A stretch of DNA of 64,000 nucleotides from an uncultured Roseovarius sp. GTDB lineage: Bacteria > Pseudomonadota > Alphaproteobacteria > Rhodobacterales > Rhodobacteraceae. Location of the stretch: the NCBI GenBank assembly GCA_947496175.1, contig CANMBU010000003.1, forward strand, positions 712,334 to 776,333, written 5' to 3'. The notes beneath the pieces are model-generated. The model searched no databases and was not told where the DNA came from. It saw nothing but the letters and a program-made list of their open reading frames with translations. Positions 28,393 through 36,086 of the stretch are shown piece after piece (position 1 is the stretch's first letter; the number at the start of each line of letters is the position of its first letter). A program made the position numbers and the translations under genes.

Positions 28393-29475
28393 TTAGCCCA
28401 GAACGCGGTCGCGCTGGTTGCGATAGGCGCTGATCGACTGGGTGAGCCAGCCCGAAGATGCCTTCATCGAGCCACGGTAATCGTTGAAGATTTCAGCGAA
28501 AAGCTCGTCGCTCATGAACTCGTCATAGACTTGCTGTGAAGCTGTGCCCATTGCATCCCAAACGCTGTCAGGGAATTCCAGAACGTTCACGCCACCGGCT
28601 TTCAGACGCTCAAGCGCCGCACCGTTGTTCATCAAGAACTGGCTGAGGTTCCATACGTTCGCATGACCCGCTCCGATTTCGATGGCGGCTTGCTGTGCAG
28701 GTGTGAGGCTCTCAAACACTTCGCGGTTTGTCGCCAGTGTCAGACCCGCCGCAGGCTCATGGAAACCCGCAGTGTAGTAGAACTTGGTGATTTCCTGGAA
28801 CCCGGCTTTTTCGTCCGCCCAAGGGCCGATCCACTCGGTTCCGTCAATCGCGCCAGAAGCCAGTGCCTGATACACTTCCGCACCGGGCAGGTTCTGAACC
28901 GAGGCACCCATGTAACCAAGGGCTTTACCGCCCAGACCAGGCATACGGAACTTCAGACCGTTGAAGTCTTCGGGGCCTTTGATTTCCTTGGCAAACCAGC
29001 CGCCAGCCTGTGTGCCGGTGTTCCCCGCCAGGAAGGATTTCAGGCCAAAGATTTCACCCAGCTTGTCATGCATCGCCTGACCATTGCCGTGGTAATACCA
29101 GTTGTTCAGCTCTGTCGCAGTCATGCCGAAAGGCACGCCTGTGAAGAAGGCAAAACCAGGATGCTGGCTGACGAAGTAGTAGTCAGCGGCGTGATACATA
29201 TCAGCCTGACCGGCGGTCACGGCATCAAACACTTCGAACGCACCGACAAGCTCGCCTGCGGCTTTCACATCGATGGTCAAAGAGCCATCAGTCATTGCGT
29301 TGATGTTGTCTGCTGCCTTTTGTGCCGCATCAAACACACCCGCCAGACCACGGCCCCAGCTGGTGACCATGGTCAGGGTCCGGTTGCCCTGAGCGTAAGC
29401 CGGTGCTGCCAGCGATGTCGCGGCGGCGGCCGAGCCACCCAGAGCGGTATTTTTTAGAAAAGAACGACGATCCAT
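28393..29475 (-). CDS. TRAP transporter substrate-binding protein, TakP-like
   Basis: 360 residues. The N-terminus MDRRSFLK is a Tat signal motif, with cleavage likely after AYA near residue 28. The mature protein has DctP fold marks, including NTGTQAGGWFAKEI, FNGLKFRMPGLGGKALGYMG and the substrate loop IDGTEWIGPWADEK, which resemble TakP of Rhodobacter sphaeroides (2-oxo acid binding). Substrate is therefore probably a small carboxylate, but is not proved. First gene of the minus-strand operon, divergent from the histidine kinase gene. Confidence 0.93.
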   Translation of the reverse strand: MDRRSFLKNTALGGSAAAATSLAAPAYAQGNRTLTMVTSWGRGLAGVFDAAQKAADNINAMTDGSLTIDVKAAGELVGAFEVFDAVTAGQADMYHAADYYFVSQHPGFAFFTGVPFGMTATELNNWYYHGNGQAMHDKLGEIFGLKSFLAGNTGTQAGGWFAKEIKGPEDFNGLKFRMPGLGGKALGYMGASVQNLPGAEVYQALASGAIDGTEWIGPWADEKAGFQEITKFYYTAGFHEPAAGLTLATNREVFESLTPAQQAAIEIGAGHANVWNLSQFLMNNGAALERLKAGGVNVLEFPDSVWDAMGTASQQVYDEFMSDELFAEIFNDYRGSMKASSGWLTQSISAYRNQRDRVLG

Positions 29476-29699
29476 ATGGTAAGTCCTCCCAAGTCAATGA
29501 ATGCGCCAGAGGCATCGCAGTCCCGGCGCGGATCGTTGCAAGTGCGCGGACCCTAGCGCGCGATTCGGGCGATTGGAATACCGACTACTACGTAGCGCAA
29601 TCAACATTCTGCCCGTTTTCAACGTTTTCGAAGGCGCTCCTGCCCTGTTTTTCAGCAAATTTACTGGGCAACGCGGCCGATTCGATTTAACGATTCGAT

Positions 29700-31127
29700 A
29701 TGGGATTGGAGCGTTTTCGCATTCATCTGAATTATGGCCAGAAGCTTTTTCTGACCGCAACGCTGCCGCTGATCATCGCGGCGGTGACGATTTCTGTTCT
29801 GGTGACGCTGCAATCACGGCAATTGGCAGAGCGCGAAATCCGCAACCTTGAACAACAGCTTATTACCGCCAAGCGAGATGAGTTGAAGAACTATCTGTCG
29901 ATTGCACGTACTGCCATCATCAATATCTACGGACGCGCCGCACCCGATGATGAAGAGGCCAAGCTGGCCGTGACGCAAATCCTGGCGGGTATGGTTTATG
30001 GTCAGGACGGGTACTTCTTTGTCTACGATTATGAAGGCAACAATCTCGTCAGCCCCCGTCGCACCGAACTGATTGGGCGGAACTGGACCGGGTTGGAAGA
30101 CGCGTTTGGCACGGTCATCACGGACGAGATCATTCGGCTCGCGCGCTCAGGTGGTGGGTATCACAGCTATGAGTGGACCAAGCCCTCAACCGGCGAAAGG
30201 GCACAGATGGTCACTTATACCATCGGATTGCAGGACTGGCGCTGGGCCATCGGCACAGGCGTGTTCATCGACGATGTGACGGCCACTGTAAATGCCGCCA
30301 AGGCGGATGTGGAAACCCGCATTCGCAAGACATTCCTTTACATCGGCGCGCTCACGCTGGCGGCACTTCTGGTGGTCTTTGCCTCAGGCCTTTTCATTAA
30401 CATTCGTGAACGGCGTCTGGCCGACGCCAAGCTCAAGAAGCTCACTCAGCGGGTGTTTGATGCGCAGGAAGAAGAACGCAGTCGCGTGGCGCGGGAATTG
30501 CATGACGGGATCAGCCAGATACTGGTTGGCGTGCGCTATGCGCTCGACAGTGCGCGCCGCCGCTTTGCGTCTGGCGATGACCGGGCCGGAGAAACCCTTG
30601 ATAAAGGCATCGAAAACCTCTCCGGTGCCATTCAGGAGGTTCGCCGCATCAGCCGCGATCTGCGTCCCGGTGTGCTGGATGATCTGGGGCTTGGCCCAGC
30701 CCTTAAATCCCTCGTCGAGGATTTTGGCACACGCACCGGACTTCAGACAGAGTTCAAAACTGTCCCCTTCCGCAACCGCCTCGATAAAGACGCCAAGACG
30801 GCCCTCTACCGCGTTGCGCAAGAGGCGCTGACCAATGTTGAACGCCATGCCGGTGCAGGACGTGTCACCGTTGATGTGCGCGGTCATGCCAAGGGGGCCA
30901 CATTGCGCATCGCCGACGATGGTTACGGGCTGGACCATTCCCAAACCAACGCCACCCCATCGAGCGGCCTGGGCCTGCGAAATATGCAAGAGCGCATCGA
31001 ACAGCTCGACGGCACTCTGCGCGTTTTGTCGAGCAAAACCGGCACCGTTATTGAAGCCACCGTTCCTCTGTCACACCTGTTGCCACCGCAAGAAGCCACA
31101 GAGCCCGAAACAAAGGCCAGCGCATGA
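29700..31127 (+). CDS. Sensor histidine kinase with extracytoplasmic Cache domain
   Basis: 475 residues: TM1 (15-37), a periplasmic single Cache domain (about 40-205, with GQDGYFFVYDYEGNNLVSP and WRWAIGTGVFIDDV), TM2 (212-234), a HisKA_3 dimerisation helix with H268 in ARELHDGISQ, and HATPase with EALTNVERHAG and SGLGLRNMQERIEQL. Cache domains bind small organic acids or amines. It is divergent from a TakP-like TRAP operon, which suggests that it senses the same solute. No ribosome site is visible before the ATG; initiation may be leaderless. Confidence 0.93.
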   Translation: MGLERFRIHLNYGQKLFLTATLPLIIAAVTISVLVTLQSRQLAEREIRNLEQQLITAKRDELKNYLSIARTAIINIYGRAAPDDEEAKLAVTQILAGMVYGQDGYFFVYDYEGNNLVSPRRTELIGRNWTGLEDAFGTVITDEIIRLARSGGGYHSYEWTKPSTGERAQMVTYTIGLQDWRWAIGTGVFIDDVTATVNAAKADVETRIRKTFLYIGALTLAALLVVFASGLFINIRERRLADAKLKKLTQRVFDAQEEERSRVARELHDGISQILVGVRYALDSARRRFASGDDRAGETLDKGIENLSGAIQEVRRISRDLRPGVLDDLGLGPALKSLVEDFGTRTGLQTEFKTVPFRNRLDKDAKTALYRVAQEALTNVERHAGAGRVTVDVRGHAKGATLRIADDGYGLDHSQTNATPSSGLGLRNMQERIEQLDGTLRVLSSKTGTVIEATVPLSHLLPPQEATEPETKASA

Positions 31128-31774
31128 CCGCCCGCGCGCCAATCCGCATCGCCATTGTTGACGATCACCCCATGGTCGCCGAGGGCATTCAGGCCATTCT
31201 CGAAAGCTATGACGATATCGAGGTGATCGCGACCCTCTCGTCCGGTCAGGATATCATTGATCAAAGTGAGAGTTTGGCCCCCGATGTCATTCTGCTTGAT
31301 CTTAATATGCCGGGGATCGGCGGGCTGAGCACCACGGAGATATTGCTCGAACGCCGCCCCGATATGCGTATCCTCATTCTAAGCATGCATGACAGTCCTG
31401 AATACATTTCCTCGGCGCTAAGCCACGGGGCCATGGGCTATGTGCTCAAGGATGTGCCCACCGAAGAAATCAAACAGGCCATCGACACGGTCATGCACGG
31501 TGAACGGTATCTGTGCACCGGGGCGGAAGGGTCGCTCAATCCGGATGGGTCGGATGCGCGTGAGCAATTGACCAATCGCGAGCAGACCATCCTGCTGCAA
31601 CTGGCCCAAGGCAAGTCAAACAAGGAGGTCGCTCTGGAACTCGATATCTCGGTGCGCACAGTGGAAACACATCGCAAGAACATCAAGCGCAAGCTTGGGA
31701 TCTCATCCACCGCAGGGCTTACGCGCTACGCGCTCGAGCATGGCGTTCTGCAGGGTACGGGGGTATCGCTCTAA
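31124..31774 (+). CDS. NarL/LuxR-type response regulator
   Basis: 216 residues. Receiver domain with acidic pocket VDDHP, phospho-acceptor D59 in VILLDLNMPG and the KDVPTEEI lysine; C-terminal LuxR helix-turn-helix (LTNREQTILLQLAQGKSNKEVALELDISVRTVETHRKNI). It overlaps the kinase stop by four bases and the next gene's start by one, so kinase, regulator and TPR gene are tightly coupled. Its likely target is the divergent TRAP promoter (inference). Confidence 0.95.
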   Translation: MTARAPIRIAIVDDHPMVAEGIQAILESYDDIEVIATLSSGQDIIDQSESLAPDVILLDLNMPGIGGLSTTEILLERRPDMRILILSMHDSPEYISSALSHGAMGYVLKDVPTEEIKQAIDTVMHGERYLCTGAEGSLNPDGSDAREQLTNREQTILLQLAQGKSNKEVALELDISVRTVETHRKNIKRKLGISSTAGLTRYALEHGVLQGTGVSL

Positions 31775-33060
31775 TGCGGATAGATTGCTACGGTAACGAC
31801 ATTACGACAACATCCGACGCCGCGCGCGATGCTTATGACTCAGGCATTCAGCTTTTTCTGAGCGGCAATTACGGCGCGGTCGAGGCTTTCTCTGAGGCTG
31901 TTGCGGCTGACCCAGGGTTTGCTTTGGGTCATGCCGCCCTGGCACGGGCACAGATGATGGCCGCGCAGATGGATGCCGCCAAAACCTCTGTGGCCACCGC
32001 TATGTCTCTGACCAAGGGCGTCACCGCGCGCGAAGCGGCCCATGTCGCCACGTTTGACATGCTGCTTGCGGGCAAACCGGCCCAGACCCGGCGTATGGTC
32101 GAAGAGCATGTCCGCAGCTATCCCCGCGATGCGCTGGCCGCTCAGATGTGCACCAATGTCTTTGGCCTTATCGGTTTTTCCGGTGAGGTGGGCCGCGAAG
32201 CCGCCCTTCTGGCCTATACCCACGCGCTCTTGCCGCATTACGGTGAAGATTGGTGGATGATGTCGATGCACGCGCTGTCACTGTGTGAAACCGGACAGAC
32301 CGATGCGTCCATCATGCTCATGGAGAAATCCCTTGCGATTGAGCCGCGCAATGCAAACGGGTCGCATTTCAAAGCGCACGCTCAATACGAGGCAGGAGAA
32401 ACTGTTGCGGGCCGGGCTTATCTGGCGAAATGGATGCCGGATTATGATGATCGGTCTGTTCTGCACAGCCACCTCAGTTGGCATCAAGCACTTTGGGCGC
32501 TGGCAGATGGTGATGAAAAGACGCTCTGGTCTGTTGTGGACGGCGCCGTCGCGCCGGGTGGAGCCAAAGGTTTGCCAATCAACGTGCTAACAGACACTGC
32601 AGCGATCTATCACCGCGCCGATCTGGCTGGCTTACCTGTAGAACCAGAGCGTTGGAGCGCTTTGAGCGACTACGCGGCGCAATTCTTTCCCGAAACTGGC
32701 CAGAGCTTTGCCGATCTGCACGCCGCGCTCAGCCACGCCATGGCCGGTGAAGGCGAGCGGCTTGCCTATATCGCCGAAACCGCCAAGGGCTTTGCCGGAG
32801 ATCTGGTGCGCCCTCTTGCGCGGGCATTCAAGGCGATTGCGCATGAGAATTGGTCTGACGCATTGGACGACCTCACACCTGTGATGGCCACGCATGAGCG
32901 CCTTGGCGGAAGCCGCGCGCAACGGGATCTCTTGGAACTCACCTACGTAAATGTCCTCATGCGCCTCAACCGAACCGAGGAAGCGCGGCGCACTCTTGCC
33001 CTGCGCCGCCCGGAACTGGCGAAATCCCCGCCACTGGCCACACTGCAAAGCGCAGCATAA
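31774..33060 (+). CDS. TTC38-like tetratricopeptide repeat protein
   Basis: 428 residues made of helical hairpins; TPR-like units include the start (DAYDSGIQLFLSGNYGAVEAFSEAVAADP) and the end (LLELTYVNVLMRLNRTEEARRTL). Length and content, such as HYGEDWWMMSMHALSLCETGQ and HSHLSWHQALWALADGD, match the TTC38 family, found in bacteria and eukaryotes without known function. No signal peptide. Its start overlaps the response regulator stop, and the agmatinase-family gene follows after 32 bases. Confidence 0.85.
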   Translation: MRIDCYGNDITTTSDAARDAYDSGIQLFLSGNYGAVEAFSEAVAADPGFALGHAALARAQMMAAQMDAAKTSVATAMSLTKGVTAREAAHVATFDMLLAGKPAQTRRMVEEHVRSYPRDALAAQMCTNVFGLIGFSGEVGREAALLAYTHALLPHYGEDWWMMSMHALSLCETGQTDASIMLMEKSLAIEPRNANGSHFKAHAQYEAGETVAGRAYLAKWMPDYDDRSVLHSHLSWHQALWALADGDEKTLWSVVDGAVAPGGAKGLPINVLTDTAAIYHRADLAGLPVEPERWSALSDYAAQFFPETGQSFADLHAALSHAMAGEGERLAYIAETAKGFAGDLVRPLARAFKAIAHENWSDALDDLTPVMATHERLGGSRAQRDLLELTYVNVLMRLNRTEEARRTLALRRPELAKSPPLATLQSAA

Positions 33061-33092
33061 ACTAAACGGGCAAACAGCCCCGGAGGCCCCTT

Positions 33093-34037
33093 ATGACCAA
33101 GCTCGTCACCAAGCCAGATAGCGTTCCCAATACGTTCCTTGGCTTTCCTTTTGTCGATGATCTTGATGCGCTCGACGCAGATATTGCGATTTTGGGCATT
33201 CCGTACGGCAAACCTTATGGCCCCGATGAGCTGGCCAATGATCAAAGCCGCGCCCCCGATGCACTCCGGCAGGCGACGTTGCGGCCGGATTATATGTTGA
33301 ACAGCTACAATTTTGACTTCGGCGGCACACTCTTGGGTGGTACCGGGGCCAAGGTGGTGGACTGCGGCAATGTTATTGCCGACATGTCCGATCCCGGCAC
33401 GCATTACCTCAACGCCGAGGCCGCAGCGCGCAAGATATTTGCCTCTGGAGCATCGCTCATATCCATTGGCGGTGATCACGGCATCCCGATCCCGGTGCTG
33501 CGCGCGCTTGAGACACTCGAAGAAAAGGTCACTCTGGTGCAGGTCGATGCCCATATCGACTGGCGCGATGACGTGAATGGCGAGCGTGAGGGCTATTCCA
33601 GCCCGATCCGCCGCGCCTCGGAAATGGACTGGATCGGAGACATCATCCAGATCGGCATTCGCGGCATCGGCAGCGCGCGGCCCGAAGAGGTCGAGGTTGC
33701 CCGCAACTACGGCGCGGATATCATCACCGCCTATGAAATGCACGACATCGGCATAGAGGCCGTGCTGGACCGCATCCCAAATGGTGGGCCTTACTACCTC
33801 ACCGTCGACGCAGATGGTCTTGACCCCACAATCATGCCTGGCGTGATGTATCAGGCCCCCGGCGGCCTGAGCTGGGTGCAAATGCACAAACTGCTGCACG
33901 GGCTCTTTGCCAAAGGCCGCATGGTGGGCATGGATATTGTGGAAATTGCACCCTCTCAGGATGTTGGGCAAACTACCCTTGTTCATGCCGAAAGGCTGAT
34001 CTGCAATTTCATTGGCGCGGCAGTGCGCGCGCGTTAG
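33093..34037 (+). CDS. Agmatinase/ureohydrolase family enzyme
   Basis: 314 residues. The binuclear manganese ligands are present: SIGGDHGIPIP, VDAHIDWRDD and the TVDADGLDPTIMPG motif. Ureohydrolases of this group hydrolyse agmatine, guanidinobutyrate or other guanidino compounds to urea and an amine. The exact substrate cannot be told from the sequence; the operon with a Cache kinase and the divergent TRAP transporter raises the option that the transported solute is a guanidino acid. The start at 33093 follows GGAGGCCCC. Confidence 0.9.
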   Translation: MTKLVTKPDSVPNTFLGFPFVDDLDALDADIAILGIPYGKPYGPDELANDQSRAPDALRQATLRPDYMLNSYNFDFGGTLLGGTGAKVVDCGNVIADMSDPGTHYLNAEAAARKIFASGASLISIGGDHGIPIPVLRALETLEEKVTLVQVDAHIDWRDDVNGEREGYSSPIRRASEMDWIGDIIQIGIRGIGSARPEEVEVARNYGADIITAYEMHDIGIEAVLDRIPNGGPYYLTVDADGLDPTIMPGVMYQAPGGLSWVQMHKLLHGLFAKGRMVGMDIVEIAPSQDVGQTTLVHAERLICNFIGAAVRAR

Positions 34038-34103
34038 AAATTCACCCGACGCAACAATCGCAAAGAAAAATGCTGCGCTGCGACATTTTTTTCACAAATC
34101 CTG

Positions 34104-34132
34104 TTGACGCCCTCGCACCCCCAACCTAGTGT
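34104..34132 (+). promoter_or_regulatory. Promoter of the ilv leader operon
   Basis: TTGACG at 34104-34109 and TAGTGT at 34127-34132 are separated by 17 bases. Predicted start of transcription near 34139 lies just before the leader peptide ribosome site, which makes a compact attenuation leader. Confidence 0.55.
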
Positions 34133-34162
34133 CCCCGAACGCGTATAAAGGAGTCGGCCAAT

Positions 34163-34210
34163 ATGGCGGAACTAGTCGTAATTGTAGGCAAATGGCGCAT
34201 GGGCCGGTAA
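34163..34210 (+). CDS. ilv attenuation leader peptide (15 aa)
   Basis: The frame reads MAELVVIVGKWRMGR and has an AAAGGAG ribosome site at 34147-34153. Five consecutive codons (Leu, Val, Val, Ile, Val; 34172-34186) are for branched-chain amino acids, and CTA and GTA are among them, which look rare in this GC-rich genome. A stem (34194-34203 with 34229-34238) and a downstream terminator overlap it. This is the standard design of transcription attenuation for an acetolactate synthase operon: shortage stalls the ribosome on the Val/Leu/Ile codons. The assignment rests on sequence logic, not on a named homologue. Confidence 0.85.
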   Translation: MAELVVIVGKWRMGR

Positions 34211-34238
34211 CGGATACCATAATGGTCCCCCATGCGCC
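34194..34238 (+). promoter_or_regulatory. Proposed antiterminator hairpin of the ilv leader
   Basis: GGCGCATGGG at 34194-34203 pairs perfectly with CCCATGCGCC at 34229-34238. The left arm lies inside the last codons of the leader peptide, so a ribosome that reaches the stop codon covers it, whereas one stalled at the branched-chain codons leaves it free. The right arm shares three bases (34236-34238) with the terminator stem, so the two structures compete. Confidence 0.7.
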
Positions 34239-34264
34239 CTCGGAAAAAACCCGAGGGCTTTTTT
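34236..34264 (+). terminator. Attenuator terminator before ilvB
   Basis: GCCCTCGG at 34236-34243 pairs perfectly with CCGAGGGC at 34251-34258 around a seven-base loop, followed by six T. It lies 42 bases before the ilvB start. Confidence 0.9.
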
Positions 34265-34306
34265 ATGCGTAAGACTAATGAATGATGTCATGAACGGAGA
34301 GAACAG

Positions 34307-36064
34307 ATGGCACGTCAGATGACCGGAGCGAAAATGGTGGTTCAAGCCCTGAAGGATCAGGGTGTGGACGTCATATTCGGATATCCCGGGGGTGCCGTGC
34401 TACCGATTTATGACGAGGTGTTCCAGCAAAACGACATTCGCCACATCCTTGTGCGCCATGAACAGGGCGCGGTGCATGCCGCCGAGGGCTATGCGCGCTC
34501 AACGGGCAAGCCCGGTGTTGTTCTTGTGACCTCTGGCCCCGGGGCCACAAATGCGGTCACAGGCATCACCGATGCGCTGATGGATTCCATCCCGATCGTT
34601 GTGCTCACTGGCCAGGTCCCGACCTTCATGATCGGCTCGGACGCCTTCCAAGAAGCTGATACCGTTGGCATCACCCGCCCCTGCACCAAGCACAACTGGC
34701 TGGTGAAGGAGACCGAACGCCTGTCGCAAACCATTCATGAGGCTTTCCATGTCGCCACCTCGGGTCGTCCGGGGCCGGTTTTGGTGGACATACCAAAGGA
34801 TGTGCAGTTTGCCTCTGCAACCTACACGCCGCCGGAGAAGACGAAGGTATCGCATTATCAGCCACAGATGGAAGGCGACATCGAGACCATCACGGAACTG
34901 GTCGAGGCGCTCGAAACCGCCAAGCGCCCGATCTTCTACACCGGCGGTGGCGTTATCAATTCCGGTGATGAGGCCACAAAACTATTGCGCAATCTGGTAG
35001 ACGCCACTGGCATTCCGATCACCTCGACCTTGATGGGTCTGGGCTGTTACCCGGCGTCCGGCAAAAACTGGATCGGGATGCTTGGCATGCACGGTCTTTA
35101 TGAGGCCAACATGGCGATGCATGATTGCGATCTTCTGATCAATATCGGTGCCCGCTTTGACGACCGCATCACCGGGCGGCTCGATGCCTTCAGCCCCGGA
35201 TCGCAACGCGCTCATATCGATATTGATCCCTCGTCGATCAACAAGGTCATCCGCACCGATTTCCCCATTGTGGGCGACGTCGCCACCGTGCTGAAACAGC
35301 TTACAGATGTCTGGACAGAACGCGGGCGCAAGGTGAACAGCGAGGCCATTGGCAAATGGTGGGCACAGATCGAAGAGTGGAAAAAGATCAACTGCCTGGC
35401 TTTCACGCAAGCAGGTAAGACGATCAAGCCGCAATATGCGCTGGATCGGCTTGAGGCGCTGACCAAGGACCATGACCGGTATATCTGTACTGAAGTGGGC
35501 CAGCATCAGATGTGGGCCGCACAGTATCTTGGCTTTGAGGATCCCAACCGCTGGATGACATCCGGGGGTCTGGGCACGATGGGTTACGGCTTCCCCGCCT
35601 CCATCGGCGTGCAAATCGCGCATCCCGACGCGCTTGTGATCAACGTCGCCGGAGAAGCCTCATGGCTGATGAACATGCAAGAAATGGGCACCGCGGTGCA
35701 ATACCGCCTGCCGGTTAAGCAATTCATCCTCAACAACGAGCGTCTTGGCATGGTCCGGCAATGGCAGGAACTCTTGCACGGCGAGCGCTATTCGCACAGC
35801 TGGTCCGATGCCCTGCCAGATTTTGTCAAACTGGCTGAGGCGTTTGGCGCCAAGGGGATCATCTGCAACGATCCCGCCGATCTTGATGATGCGATCATGG
35901 AGATGATCAATCATGATGGGCCCGTGATCTTTGATTGCCTGGTGGAAAAGCACGAAAACTGCTTCCCGATGATCCCCTCGGGCAAAGCGCATAACGAAAT
36001 GATTCTAGGCGAGAACGCCTCGACCAAGGATGCGATTGATGCGGGGGGAGCGGTGCTGGTTTAA
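34307..36064 (+). CDS. ilvB: Acetolactate synthase large subunit
   Basis: 585 residues. It condenses two pyruvates, or pyruvate with 2-oxobutyrate, in valine, leucine and isoleucine synthesis. Thiamine diphosphate enzyme features: GYPGGAVLPIYDEV with the catalytic-site glutamate in RHEQGAVHAAEGYAR, the FAD-associated central domain, and the ThDP motif region (GEASWLMNMQEMGTAVQY) near residue 450. Within that motif the usual GD is GE, as the text reads NVAGEASW. Controlled by the upstream attenuator. The small subunit gene is not directly next to it but 1.4 kb downstream. Confidence 0.97.
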   Translation: MARQMTGAKMVVQALKDQGVDVIFGYPGGAVLPIYDEVFQQNDIRHILVRHEQGAVHAAEGYARSTGKPGVVLVTSGPGATNAVTGITDALMDSIPIVVLTGQVPTFMIGSDAFQEADTVGITRPCTKHNWLVKETERLSQTIHEAFHVATSGRPGPVLVDIPKDVQFASATYTPPEKTKVSHYQPQMEGDIETITELVEALETAKRPIFYTGGGVINSGDEATKLLRNLVDATGIPITSTLMGLGCYPASGKNWIGMLGMHGLYEANMAMHDCDLLINIGARFDDRITGRLDAFSPGSQRAHIDIDPSSINKVIRTDFPIVGDVATVLKQLTDVWTERGRKVNSEAIGKWWAQIEEWKKINCLAFTQAGKTIKPQYALDRLEALTKDHDRYICTEVGQHQMWAAQYLGFEDPNRWMTSGGLGTMGYGFPASIGVQIAHPDALVINVAGEASWLMNMQEMGTAVQYRLPVKQFILNNERLGMVRQWQELLHGERYSHSWSDALPDFVKLAEAFGAKGIICNDPADLDDAIMEMINHDGPVIFDCLVEKHENCFPMIPSGKAHNEMILGENASTKDAIDAGGAVLV

Positions 36065-36086
36065 ACTCCGGCGTGGGTTTAGAGCA

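Noticed and set aside
32943-33986. 347-codon frame opposite the agmatinase gene
   Set aside because: Antisense of a certain metalloenzyme gene with intact active-site motifs.
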